The notes below the pieces were generated by a model. The model was not told the origin of the DNA. It made no database searches and was given only the letters and a program-made list of their open reading frames with translations. Made by a program: the position numbers and the translations under genes. 64,000 bases of DNA, taken from positions 40,674-104,673 of the forward strand of contig CAZHTC010000009.1 in the NCBI GenBank assembly GCA_964535575.1, read 5' to 3'. Source of the stretch: JAGPCK01 sp964535575 (lineage in GTDB: Bacteria > Bacteroidota > Bacteroidia > UKL13-3). This document shows, piece by piece, positions 9,561 through 17,244 of the stretch (position 1 is its first letter; each line of letters opens with the position of its first letter).

Positions 9561-10075
9561 TCAGAAGGACTGTTTAACTCAATCAGTATTTTTTTACCTC
9601 TGCTTTTGATACCCGCACTTCCGTAAGGCATCATGTCTTCAATAAGCGGAATCAGTTCCTGTTTCAACTCCGGATAAGTCAGACATAAGTTGGCTAGAAC
9701 CTGCATGGCAAAAACCCGTATGGCTACCGGTTCTGCTTCCGATTTCAGGTAGGCAAAACAATAATCAGCAATTTTTCCGATTAAAGAGTTAGGGATTTTA
9801 ATATACTGCAATAGCCTCAGTACATTTCGCTTAATTGCGTCATGAGGGGAGTTTTCAAGTAGGCGGATGATGAATCTTAGATGAGGTTTTACGAGGGCTG
9901 GATGTAATTCGGCAATGTAACTTAGCGGCCAGGCTGCCCGTTTACTTAACCGTTTATCTCCCTCCGAAAAGATTTTTAATAACTCTTTCAGCCGGTAGCT
10001 GTTATTGCCTACATAGGCAACAATGAGTTGGGTGTTTCGTTTTGAATGTTCTTTTAAAAGCCATTCCTTTATCAT
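9557..10075 (-). CDS. HEAT-like helical repeat protein
   Basis: About 172 residues made of regularly spaced amphipathic helices (KRAAWPLSYIAELHP, IIRLLENSPHDAIKRNVLRLLQ, AIRVFAMQVLANL), the pattern of HEAT/ARM repeats. I chose ATG 10075 because it falls 7 bases after the stop of the upstream LysR-like gene; a longer frame would overlap that gene. The two probably share a transcript. HEAT-like proteins are usually binding scaffolds; the partner is unknown. It converges on the ABC-F gene with a 4-nt TTAA overlap. Confidence 0.75.
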   Translation of the reverse strand: MIKEWLLKEHSKRNTQLIVAYVGNNSYRLKELLKIFSEGDKRLSKRAAWPLSYIAELHPALVKPHLRFIIRLLENSPHDAIKRNVLRLLQYIKIPNSLIGKIADYCFAYLKSEAEPVAIRVFAMQVLANLCLTYPELKQELIPLIEDMMPYGSAGIKSRGKKILIELNSPSD

Positions 10076-10082
10076 GAAACCA

Positions 10083-10361
10083 TTAGCTTTGATTACCGGG
10101 TTTGGTTTTGAAAGGAGCCAAAAGTTCATCCACCTTTTCAATAATATGTTTGGCCTGAGAAACGATTTTTGATCCTTGAGGAGTAACTTTTACGGGTAAA
10201 GTATTTCGATCGAAAATAACTACGCCTATTTTTTCTTCCATACTTTTTACCTGTTGGCTCACGGTACTTTGTTCGGCAAAGCAAATATCTGCTGCTTTCG
10301 AAAAACTTCCGGTATCAGCTACTGCTATTACATACTGCAGTTGTCTTAATGTTATAAGCAT
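10083..10361 (-). CDS. Orphan LysR-type winged helix-turn-helix protein
   Basis: Only 92 residues long. The sequence LRQLQYVIAVADTGSFSKAA...EQSTVSQQVKSMEEKIGV...FDR is a canonical LysR/OxyR-type DNA-binding domain, followed by the start of the linker helix. The usual 200-residue effector-binding domain is absent: the frame ends in TAA and the next gene begins 7 bases later with unrelated helical-repeat sequence. It is either a stand-alone DNA-binding protein or the remnant of a full regulator. The DNA-binding half shows no visible damage, which favours a functional short form. Confidence 0.8.
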   Translation of the reverse strand: MLITLRQLQYVIAVADTGSFSKAADICFAEQSTVSQQVKSMEEKIGVVIFDRNTLPVKVTPQGSKIVSQAKHIIEKVDELLAPFKTKPGNQS

Positions 10362-10470
10362 AGATGTAAACCAAATTTATGATACAAGTTTAGCTCTTTA
10401 TAACTGGTTTTAAAAGAACCGGCTGAAGATGATTAGGCCTAATGGCTTTTTCATGTGATTAAATAAACAA

Positions 10471-10490
10471 CAAAAGCCCTTTAGGGCTCT
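10471..10490 (-). terminator. Possible hairpin terminator
   Basis: The sequence AGCCC-TTTA-GGGCT (10475-10488) is followed on the minus strand by TTTTG. It lies between tRNA-Ser and the LysR-like gene and could stop readthrough from the tRNA. The stem is short, so confidence is modest. Confidence 0.45.
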
Positions 10491-10606
10491 TTGTTAATTG
10501 TTCATAGAGAGCGAACTTAGAGGTCTTCAACTTATCGCATCCAATGATGATGCGCATATATTCTTTTTTAAATCGTCAGTCTCTAACTTTTTTTGGGCAG
10601 CCATCA

Positions 10607-10639
10607 AATAAAAAATCCCTGTTCTTTCGAACCGGGATT
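10607..10639 (-). terminator. Terminator of tRNA-Ser
   Basis: On the minus strand AATCCC pairs with GGGATT, and an inner GTTC-GAAA-GAAC stem carries a GAAA tetraloop. A run of T residues follows. It lies a few bases beyond the tRNA 3' end. Confidence 0.85.
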
Positions 10640-10645
10640 CACTGT

Positions 10646-10733
<88 letters not shown>

Positions 10734-10806
10734 GGGGGCAAAAGTAGTAAAATGCGGTTTTTATACCAATAGAAATTTTATAGAAACGCGGATTGATTCG
10801 TTAGGG

Positions 10807-12207
10807 TTAGTAACCAAGAATTTGCATCATAGAATCGGCCTTTTGCTCACCTGAAAAGAGTGTATAGGTGAATTCACCCTTGTCGTTTTTGTCAATTAAA
10901 ATATGTTTTGGAGCCGGAATAAGGCAGTGTTGAATACCTCCGTACCCGCCCAGTGATTCCTGATACGCTCCTGTATGAAAGAAGCCCATATAGAGTTTTT
11001 CGCCTGGCTTAATTTTAGGCATAAATACCTGATTGGTATTGGTATCGCTATTATAAAAATCCTGACTATCGCAGGTAATGCCACCAAGGTTGATTCGTTG
11101 AAATTCGCGGTCCCATTTGTTAATCGCCAAAAGAATAAATTTCTGACCTATTCCCCAGGTATCAGGTAGGGTAGTAATGAATGAACTGTCAATCATATAC
11201 CATAGTTCTTTATCGTTCTGGTGTTTTTGACCAATGATGGAATAGAGCATTCCACCACTTTCGCCTACGGTAAATGAACCAAACTCGGTAAAAATATTTG
11301 GGACCGGCACGTTGCGCGAACTGCAAATAGTTTTGATATAGAACACAATCTGGTCAATCATGTATTCGTAATCGTATTCAATTCCCAGTGAGGTGTAAAT
11401 AGGCATTCCTCCACCAATATCAAGGCATTCTAAATCGGGGCAAACTTCCTTCACATCGCAATACACATTCACCAGCCTGGTGAGTTCGCTCCAGAAATAA
11501 GTGGTATCCCGAATGCCGGTATTCACAAAAAAGTGGAGCATTTTAAGGCGATAGCGCGGCTCGTCTTTAATTTTATCCTGATAAAAGGAAAGTATATTTT
11601 TATAACTCATTCCCAGGCGCGAGGTATACACCATGCTGTTGGGTTCTTCTTCGGTGGCAATGCGAATGCCCAGGTTTAATCGTTCAAATTGATGTTCGCT
11701 GTATTGGTCTAATTCGGGTCGGTTATCAATTACAGCAATTATGTTTTCAAATCCCCTTTTATTTAGGTTAATGATTTTCTCTATGTACGAAGGAGTTTTA
11801 AATCCGTTGCATACAATGTATTTGTCAGTAGGGTAAAGGCCTTGTTCATGTAGTCTACTTATTAAGTCCAAATCGAAAGCCGAGGAAGTTTCCAAATCAC
11901 CTCCATTTTGTAATACACGGTTAATTACAAATGAAAAATGCGAACTCTTAGTACAATAAAAATATTTGTAATTGCCTTCATACTCATGTTTGGTGATGGC
12001 TTTTTGAAACAGACTTCTCGCTTTTTCTATCTGACTGTCAATTTTAGGAAGATAGCTGAATTTTAATGGTGTACCGTAGGTTTCAATTAGGTTTACCAGA
12101 TCAATGCCATGAAAACTTAATTCGTGGGAGTTTTTATTAACCTCAAAGCCATGACGTGGAAAATAAAACGTCTGCTCAATTAGGTCAATATATTTGTTCT
12201 TCAGCAT
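10807..12207 (-). CDS. speA: Arginine decarboxylase, fold III PLP enzyme
   Basis: A 466-residue enzyme that converts arginine to agmatine, the first step of polyamine synthesis by the agmatine route. It is a short Bacteroidota-type member of the alanine-racemase-fold (fold III) decarboxylases. The PLP lysine is in YCTKSSHFSF (Lys87); LDIGGGMPIY is the glycine-rich phosphate site; TEFGSFTVGESGG and CDSQDFYNSD follow near the C-terminus. It is divergent from an arginase-family gene, 61 bases start to start, which suggests shared control of arginine use. Diaminopimelate decarboxylase is excluded by the overall sequence; a distinct LysA lies at 22763. Confidence 0.88.
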   Translation of the reverse strand: MLKNKYIDLIEQTFYFPRHGFEVNKNSHELSFHGIDLVNLIETYGTPLKFSYLPKIDSQIEKARSLFQKAITKHEYEGNYKYFYCTKSSHFSFVINRVLQNGGDLETSSAFDLDLISRLHEQGLYPTDKYIVCNGFKTPSYIEKIINLNKRGFENIIAVIDNRPELDQYSEHQFERLNLGIRIATEEEPNSMVYTSRLGMSYKNILSFYQDKIKDEPRYRLKMLHFFVNTGIRDTTYFWSELTRLVNVYCDVKEVCPDLECLDIGGGMPIYTSLGIEYDYEYMIDQIVFYIKTICSSRNVPVPNIFTEFGSFTVGESGGMLYSIIGQKHQNDKELWYMIDSSFITTLPDTWGIGQKFILLAINKWDREFQRINLGGITCDSQDFYNSDTNTNQVFMPKIKPGEKLYMGFFHTGAYQESLGGYGGIQHCLIPAPKHILIDKNDKGEFTYTLFSGEQKADSMMQILGY

Positions 12208-12233
12208 GTTAAGTTCAGTCTAAAAAATCCCCT

Positions 12234-12241
12234 TATCTTTG
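12234..12241 (+). promoter_or_regulatory. Bacteroidota -7 promoter element for the arginase-family gene
   Basis: TATCTTTG matches TAnnTTTG. No TTTG at the usual 19-base distance upstream. The start codon is at 12269, so the leader would be about 23 nt. Confidence 0.6.
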
Positions 12242-12268
12242 CACAATTGTAATAGATAATCGCAATTA

Positions 12269-13213
12269 ATGGAAGTAAATAAATTAAAAATTGTTAAGGT
12301 CAAGTCGGAGCTTGGTGCAGGAAGGCGAGGCGCGAGCTTAGGACCCGATGCCTTATTGATTGCCGATGTGGCTCAGGCAAGCAGTGATTTGTGGCAACTA
12401 CCCATAGTTGAGGTGGAGGTTTACAATAAATTTCTTACAGGAAAACTCATGTTCAGCTATGCCAAGCATATCAATACCATTTCTAAAATTTACGAAAATG
12501 TGGCCGCAACCGTTGAACAAACCTTGCTTGATGGGCATCATCCGTTTATCCTGTCGGGAGATCATTCAAATGCGGGTGGTACCATTGCCGGACTACGAAA
12601 TGCCTACCCCGATAAAAAGATTGGAGTAATATGGATAGATGCCCATGCTGACCTTCATACACCCTTTACTACTCCTTCAGGTAACATGCATGGAATGCCT
12701 CTTGCTGTGTCACTTGGCATAAACAACGATGAGGATAAAATTAATAACCCAAGTCAATTTGAACTGGATGCCTGGGAGCAATTAAAACGGGCTGGAAGCA
12801 AAAAAATATGCCCTAAGATTAACCCCGAAGATTTGTTATTTATTGATTTACGCGACCTTGAAAAGCAGGAATGGGACGTAATACAGCGCCTGGGGATTAA
12901 ATATTTTACCCCACCCAAACGAAAGGAATTGGGTATAGCCAGTGTAGTGGAAGAGGCCATGCAGTATTTTGCCCATCATGATCTGGTTTACGTGAGTTTT
13001 GATGTGGATTCGATGGATGTGAATGTGTCGAAAGGAACAGGGACTCCGGTGCCGGGAGGATTAAGTGTGGATGATGCCATGTATATCTGGAAACACTTGT
13101 TTGCCTGGGAAAAAACGGTAGCTTTTGAAGTTACAGAAATTAATCCACTGCTCGACAGGGAGAATCAAATGGCTGAGTCGGTTCTAGAAATAATAAGGCA
13201 GGCTATTCTTTAA
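12269..13213 (+). CDS. Arginase/agmatinase-family ureohydrolase
   Basis: A 314-residue binuclear manganese hydrolase that releases urea from a guanidino substrate. Metal ligands are visible: GDHS (His99), DAHADLH (Asp124, His126, Asp128) and SFDVDSMD. GTGTPVPGGLS is close to that of true arginases, which favours arginine as substrate. The head-to-head neighbour, arginine decarboxylase, makes agmatine, so agmatine is the alternative. With arginase the product would be ornithine; with agmatinase putrescine. Its stop interlocks with that of the convergent LuxC-type gene by 4 nt (TTAA). Confidence 0.85.
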   Translation: MEVNKLKIVKVKSELGAGRRGASLGPDALLIADVAQASSDLWQLPIVEVEVYNKFLTGKLMFSYAKHINTISKIYENVAATVEQTLLDGHHPFILSGDHSNAGGTIAGLRNAYPDKKIGVIWIDAHADLHTPFTTPSGNMHGMPLAVSLGINNDEDKINNPSQFELDAWEQLKRAGSKKICPKINPEDLLFIDLRDLEKQEWDVIQRLGIKYFTPPKRKELGIASVVEEAMQYFAHHDLVYVSFDVDSMDVNVSKGTGTPVPGGLSVDDAMYIWKHLFAWEKTVAFEVTEINPLLDRENQMAESVLEIIRQAIL

Positions 13214-14220
13214 ACAGCCAGAAGAAATTCGATAGTATCTACTCCATCAGCATAGTCCCACAAGGCTGGCTCCTGGGTGGTTCCAAACGGAATTTCTCCG
13301 GCAATCTTGCCAGTTTGCCCAACAATGCATTGAAGATCATTTCGAATCTGATTAATTTGGATGTCAACTTCTTCCAAATGCTCATACTCCTGATAGTAAA
13401 CTATACTAATTGGTGAATGAAGTTGTTTTTCCTCCTTTAAAATTACAAAATTATTTTCCAGAAAGGGCTCTTGATTCAACAGATAAATGGCCCGGTAATA
13501 ATCGTGGTTGTTCATGTACTTGTTATGCTCAATCAGATACCCATAATCAAAAACGGCTTCAAAAAAGGTTGCAGGATTATAGCCTTTGGGAACAAAAAGT
13601 TTAGCCACATTTCTGCAGCCTAAACCATAATACCTGAAAATATCTTCGCCCAAACCTGTAAGTTGTTCCTTGGTTTCGTTCCCTGTAAGTACGGCCACAC
13701 TTGTTCTGTTTTTTCGGAGCAGGTGAGGCACCTTTGAAAAATAGTATTCAAAATAGCGGTTGGAATTATTACTTCCGGTAGCTATTACAGCATCAAAATT
13801 TTCAAGACGGTTCACCACCTCTATTTTGTTTTCGGGAAAGCCGCTTTTTAACAAAAAATCGATACAAAATTGCATCAGCACTGAATCATTTGTTGAAAGC
13901 TTTACCAAAGCCTTATGTCCTGAAAGTAAGATTGAAATAAGATCATGAAGCCCTACCAAAGGGATATTGCCCGCCATAATGAGTCCAATTCTTTTTGGAT
14001 CGATATTTTTACCTGAATAAGAATATTTATCCATCCATTTGGTTAAATTTTCTTCCGATAAAAGACGGCTCCATGTGCTGAGTGCATACCTTATTTGATC
14101 CTGAGAAAACCATTGGTTCTCTCGTTCGGCTTTAAGGCAAGCGGTTTCCAATTCGGGTGTTGGGTTCTTAAATACCTTACCGAGGGAAATAAGCGGAAAT
14201 TGTAGTTGTTTAGAAAGCAT
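13210..14220 (-). CDS. Acyl-CoA reductase, LuxC-type
   Basis: A 336-residue protein resembling the LuxC acyl-CoA reductase family, which reduces fatty acyl thioesters to aldehydes with NADPH. It has the GLIMAGNIPLVGLHDL strand-loop-helix near residue 80, AVIATGSNNSNRYFEYYF near residue 150, the RKNRTSVAVLTGNE segment and GLGCRNVAKLFVP, which carries the candidate catalytic Cys. No luxA, luxB, luxD or luxE is present, so bioluminescence is not implied. In Bacteroidota it commonly occurs beside a ferredoxin, as here. Aldehyde, wax or alkane-type metabolism is possible but unproved. Confidence 0.85.
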   Translation of the reverse strand: MLSKQLQFPLISLGKVFKNPTPELETACLKAERENQWFSQDQIRYALSTWSRLLSEENLTKWMDKYSYSGKNIDPKRIGLIMAGNIPLVGLHDLISILLSGHKALVKLSTNDSVLMQFCIDFLLKSGFPENKIEVVNRLENFDAVIATGSNNSNRYFEYYFSKVPHLLRKNRTSVAVLTGNETKEQLTGLGEDIFRYYGLGCRNVAKLFVPKGYNPATFFEAVFDYGYLIEHNKYMNNHDYYRAIYLLNQEPFLENNFVILKEEKQLHSPISIVYYQEYEHLEEVDIQINQIRNDLQCIVGQTGKIAGEIPFGTTQEPALWDYADGVDTIEFLLAV

Positions 14221-14247
14221 ATAAATAATGTGCGAAGTTCTGAAAAG

Positions 14248-14278
14248 ATTGCATATTGCAAAAGGGAGAATAATTTTG
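14248..14278 (+). promoter_or_regulatory. Bacteroidota promoter of the ferredoxin gene
   Basis: ATTG at 14248-14251 is followed after 19 bases by TAATTTTG (14271-14278). This fits the TTTG-N19-TAnnTTTG architecture with one mismatch in the upstream element. The ferredoxin start is at 14307. Confidence 0.65.
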
Positions 14279-14306
14279 CAGAACTTTTTTAAACAAATAT
14301 AGTTTT

Positions 14307-14651
14307 ATGGCAATCAAGATTACAGATGAGTGCATCAATTGCGGTGCATGCGAACCAGAGTGTCCGAATAATGCAATTTATGAAGCCGGTGCTGAATGGG
14401 CCTGGGCTGATGGCAATTCACTTTCAGGAACGATCAATATTGACGGGGAGTCGGTAGATGCTGGACAGCGTCATGCTCCGGTATCAAACGATGTGTATTA
14501 TATTGTAACCGAAAAATGCACCGAGTGTGTAGGTTTTCATGAAGAGCCGCAGTGTGCTGCTGTTTGCCCTGTTGACTGCTGTGTTCCGGATCCTGACCAT
14601 GTTGAAACGAAAGAACGTTTAACAGAGAAAAAGGACAGAATGCATGGTTAA
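14307..14651 (+). CDS. Alvin-type 2[4Fe-4S] ferredoxin
   Basis: A 114-residue electron carrier. The first cluster motif is CINCGACEPECP (Cys9, 12, 15, 19). The second is C-T-E-C, then an eight-residue insertion and CAAVCPVDCC. The insertion and the extended C-terminal helix are hallmarks of Alvin-type ferredoxins, which carry two low-potential clusters. A 25-residue insertion with DGNSLSGTINIDGE separates the two motifs. It is divergent from acyl-CoA reductase (86 bases between starts). It has its own promoter and a strong terminator, so it is a single-gene transcript. Confidence 0.93.
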   Translation: MAIKITDECINCGACEPECPNNAIYEAGAEWAWADGNSLSGTINIDGESVDAGQRHAPVSNDVYYIVTEKCTECVGFHEEPQCAAVCPVDCCVPDPDHVETKERLTEKKDRMHG

Positions 14652-14680
14652 TTAATAAGTCAATTCACAAAAGTTGTTCA

Positions 14681-14720
14681 TAAACCCTTTTTGCCCATAG
14701 CAAAAAGGGTTTATATTTTT
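14681..14720 (+). terminator. Strong terminator after the ferredoxin gene
   Basis: A perfect 14-bp stem, TAAACCCTTTTTGC (14681-14694) with its complement at 14700-14713, closes over a CCATA loop. T-rich sequence follows, ending 8 bases before the next start codon at 14729. Confidence 0.9.
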
Positions 14721-14728
14721 ACACCATC

Positions 14729-15511
14729 ATGAATCATTATGGCATTTGTAATCTGAGTTCGGTGGCTTTAAGGGCTGAACCGAGCAGTAAAAGTGAATTA
14801 ATTTCGATGCTTTTATTTGGGGAAACATTTCAGATTCTGGATGCAAAAGACGGATGGCTGCGTATTAATACCACCTTCGATGAGTATGAAGCCTGGCTTG
14901 AAGGAAAACAGTACGACTCCCTTTATGAAGCTCAGTTCAAGGCTATTTTGCATTCACCATTATATGTGTCAAATAGTATTGCACAAGAAATAGGAGAGCA
15001 GCAGTATAAAACACATATATTACTTGGCTCATCGCTGCCTATGTATAAGGACGGATATTTTGAAATAGGGCACCGTACCTATCACTCAAAATCCGCATTG
15101 CAGGCTGTTTTTACAAGCGTAACTTCCATAACTGATACGGCTCTCAGGTACCTCAATGCTCCTTATTTGTGGGGTGGAAGGTCGCCATTTGGTATTGATT
15201 GTTCGGGATTAACCCAAATGGTATTTAAAATAAACGGAATCAAACTCAGGCGCGATGCATGGATGCAGGCTGAACAGGGTGCCACCATCGATTTTTTTGA
15301 GGCCATAGAGCCTGGAGATCTGGCTTTTTTTGATAACGAAAACGGTAAAATTACGCACGTGGGCATTGTTCTACCCGACAATCGCATTATACATGCTTCC
15401 GGTCAGGTGCGGATTGATAAACTCGACCGCAGCGGTATTTATAATGAAGCGGCAGGAAAATACACACACAAACTGCGCATTATTAAAAGAGTTATTGCTG
15501 AGGCAAACTAA
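14729..15511 (+). CDS. NlpC/P60 (C40) peptidoglycan endopeptidase with SH3-like domains
   Basis: A 260-residue cell-wall hydrolase that cleaves peptide stems, typically the gamma-D-Glu-diamino acid bond. The N-terminal 130 residues contain one clear bacterial SH3 domain (LRAEPSSKSELISMLLFGE) and probably a second. The C-terminal NlpC/P60 domain has catalytic Cys158 in GIDCSG, His210 in THVGIV and a third polar residue, His222, in IIHASGQ. No classical signal peptide is seen at this start, so export is uncertain. The start lies 8 bases after the preceding terminator's T run. Confidence 0.9.
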   Translation: MNHYGICNLSSVALRAEPSSKSELISMLLFGETFQILDAKDGWLRINTTFDEYEAWLEGKQYDSLYEAQFKAILHSPLYVSNSIAQEIGEQQYKTHILLGSSLPMYKDGYFEIGHRTYHSKSALQAVFTSVTSITDTALRYLNAPYLWGGRSPFGIDCSGLTQMVFKINGIKLRRDAWMQAEQGATIDFFEAIEPGDLAFFDNENGKITHVGIVLPDNRIIHASGQVRIDKLDRSGIYNEAAGKYTHKLRIIKRVIAEAN

Positions 15512-15551
15512 ATTGGCTCAAATTGGTTAATATTATTTAACCATCATCATT

Positions 15552-15559
15552 TACCTTTG
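15552..15559 (+). promoter_or_regulatory. -7 promoter element of the peroxiredoxin gene
   Basis: TACCTTTG matches TAnnTTTG exactly, 16 bases before the ATG at 15576. No matching -33 element at the usual spacing. Confidence 0.55.
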
Positions 15560-15575
15560 CTTAATTATTAAAAAC

Positions 15576-16064
15576 ATGACAACACAACCCATTTCAGTTG
15601 CCCTTAAAGTTGGCGACAAAGCACCTTCATTCCGTTTGTACAATACAGATAAAAAAGTGGTTACTTTGGAAGACTACAAAGGGAAAAATCTGATTATTCA
15701 TTTTTTCCCGCTTGCCTTTACCGGCACCTGTACTACTCAACTCTGTACAGTAAGAGACGCCATTTCTTTGTATTCAAATGATACAACCGATGTTGTTGCT
15801 ATTTCGGTAGATACTCCGCATACCCTGGCAAAATTTAAGGAGTTGCAAAACTTAAATTTTACCCTTCTCTCTGATTTTAACAAAGAAGTTGCCCCGGAAT
15901 ACGGTGCCCAATACGAAGTTTTTGCCTGCGAAATGCGGGGTATTGCCAAACGGGCTGCCTTTGTGGTGGATAAAGAAGGTACAATCCGTTATGCCGAGGT
16001 ATTGGAAAATGCCGGAGAACTTCCGAACTTCGACAAAATCAATGAAACATTGAAAGGAATCTGA
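15576..16064 (+). CDS. Peroxiredoxin, Bcp-type
   Basis: A 162-residue thioredoxin-fold peroxidase that reduces hydrogen peroxide and organic hydroperoxides. The active-site motif P-x3-T-x2-C is FPLAFTGTC (Pro45, Thr49, peroxidatic Cys52). A second Cys at residue 57, five residues later, matches the resolving position of BCP/PrxQ enzymes. A conserved Arg is in the MRGIAKRAAFVVD strand. No signal peptide, so it acts in the cytoplasm with a thioredoxin donor. The NfeD-like gene follows after 5 bases and probably shares the transcript. Confidence 0.9.
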   Translation: MTTQPISVALKVGDKAPSFRLYNTDKKVVTLEDYKGKNLIIHFFPLAFTGTCTTQLCTVRDAISLYSNDTTDVVAISVDTPHTLAKFKELQNLNFTLLSDFNKEVAPEYGAQYEVFACEMRGIAKRAAFVVDKEGTIRYAEVLENAGELPNFDKINETLKGI

Positions 16065-16069
16065 TATTA

Positions 16070-16537
16070 ATGACCATTGCTATCATCGTACTTTTACTTG
16101 CTATTGGAATCGCTTTAGTATTTGCCGAAATACTGGTAATACCGGGTACTTCCATTGCAGGTTTTCTGGGATTCCTTTTTTATATCATAGGGATTTTGTT
16201 TACGTACGATAATTTCGGGCGTACATCAGGGCATATTACGCTTGTAACAACACTGGTATTTTCCTATCTTTTCATTTACCTCTCGCTAAAAAACGGGTAC
16301 TGGAAAAAATTTCAGACGGAGCATCAAATGGATGGTTCGGCCAATGATCTGGATATCGGAGATATTGAGATTGGAGATATAGGTGAAGCACTCACGGAGT
16401 TAAATCCTTTAGGAAATGCATTGATACACGGAGAAATATTTGAGGTTACTACCAGAGGAGAATCAATTGATTCGGGTACCGAGATCACTGTAACCGCTAT
16501 TGATGACAATGTAGTTGTGGTTTCAAAAGTTTCGTGA
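16070..16537 (+). CDS. NfeD-like membrane protein
   Basis: A 155-residue protein with two or three N-terminal hydrophobic segments (residues 1-25, 28-45, 57-73) and a C-terminal OB-fold-like domain typical of NfeD: GEALTELNPLGNALIHGEIFEV, then a TRGESIDSGTEI strand. Between them is an acidic repetitive stretch (DIGDIEIGDIGE). NfeD proteins normally pair with SPFH/stomatin or flotillin-like proteins encoded next door; here the partner gene is absent and the downstream neighbour is a tRNA. It begins 5 bases after the peroxiredoxin stop. Confidence 0.8.
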   Translation: MTIAIIVLLLAIGIALVFAEILVIPGTSIAGFLGFLFYIIGILFTYDNFGRTSGHITLVTTLVFSYLFIYLSLKNGYWKKFQTEHQMDGSANDLDIGDIEIGDIGEALTELNPLGNALIHGEIFEVTTRGESIDSGTEITVTAIDDNVVVVSKVS

Positions 16538-16561
16538 GTGTAAAAAATCTGATAATTCTCT

Positions 16562-16569
16562 TATCTTTG
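16562..16569 (+). promoter_or_regulatory. -7 promoter element of tRNA-Arg
   Basis: TATCTTTG, identical to the box upstream of the arginase-family gene, lies 14 bases before the tRNA 5' end. Confidence 0.6.
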
Positions 16570-16583
16570 CCCCACTTTTTAAA

Positions 16584-16657
16584 GGTCTCGTAGCTCAATT
16601 GGATAGAGCATCTGACTACGGATCAGAAGGTTTGGGGTTCGAATCCCTACGAGACCG
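16584..16657 (+). tRNA. tRNA-Arg (anticodon ACG)
   Basis: A 74-nt tRNA. GGTCTCG pairs with CGAGACC in the acceptor, and discriminator G is at 16657. The anticodon stem TCTGA/TCAGA encloses CTACGGA, giving anticodon ACG; A34 is expected to be modified to inosine. The GTTCGAATC T-loop is present. CCA is not encoded. Confidence 0.95.
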
Positions 16658-16660
16658 CGA

Positions 16661-16687
16661 AACCCGGCAATAAGCCGGGTTTTTTTG
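16661..16687 (+). terminator. Terminator of tRNA-Arg
   Basis: ACCCGGC (16662-16668) pairs with GCCGGGT (16674-16680) over an AATAA loop, and seven or more T residues follow directly. Confidence 0.92.
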
Positions 16688-17178
16688 CTTTTATGGGTTA
16701 CCGTTATTAACGAGTTGTAAAACGATGCTTTAGGAAAAGAATAAATAATCCGTCCTCTTTTTGCTGGAGGATAAGAAAAATCATGGAAGCAACCCATCGC
16801 ATTGTTTTTATTACCCTAAATTTTTTTCAGCTTAACACTATGAGATTTCCAACTAAATGCGGCTATATCTACAAGTCATCATGCAGCAAGGGTAATGCTG
16901 AAGAAGAAGTTGTCTGTTGGGTATTACAGCTTTTGTGAAATTATTCCAAAGTAAAACCTGTCAACATCAATTTGGAATTTCACCTTAAAGTCGCATGGAA
17001 AACAATTAGTTATGCAATAAAGGATATTAACCTTTTTAGATTCCCTGTAAACCGAATAACAGGATTCATGAATTGGGTAGTGATAGAATTTCTGCCAGTA
17101 CTTATCTTCACATTTAAGAAGGTCAAAAAATATTTTTAAATAACGTACCTTAATCAAATACCTCAACCTAAATCCTTT
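16688..17178. other. Gene-poor spacer with possible decayed coding sequence
   Basis: No convincing gene. A 51-codon plus-strand frame (16783-16938) has no recognisable features. On the minus strand, 16924 to about 17175 encodes a plausible-looking protein segment (ending VKFQIDVDRFYFGIISQKL) but no start codon except one inside the neighbouring beta-CASP gene, and the terminator at 17179 crosses the frame. It may be a gene remnant. Confidence 0.4.
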
Positions 17179-17209
17179 AAACCCTGCCCCAAAGGCGGGG
17201 TTTATTTTT
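17179..17209. terminator. Bidirectional terminator-like hairpin
   Basis: AAACCCTGCC pairs with GGCGGGGTTT over CCAAA, a 10-bp stem with one G-T pair, and the plus strand continues TTTATTTTT. It isolates the following gene from upstream transcription. Confidence 0.7.
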
Positions 17210-17231
17210 AAACAAAACCTCTGCAATCTGT

Positions 17232-17239
17232 TACTTTTG
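17232..17239 (+). promoter_or_regulatory. -7 promoter element immediately before the beta-CASP gene
   Basis: TACTTTTG matches TAnnTTTG and ends 5 bases before the ATG at 17245. The predicted transcript start therefore falls at or within a few bases of the start codon. Confidence 0.65.
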
Positions 17240-17244
17240 TATGT

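Noticed and set aside
13210..14220. Bioluminescence operon
   Set aside because: Only a LuxC-type protein is present; luciferase and other lux genes are absent.
16579..16797. Minus-strand frame of 72 codons across tRNA-Arg
   Set aside because: It is an antisense translation of the tRNA and its terminator; no ribosome or family support.
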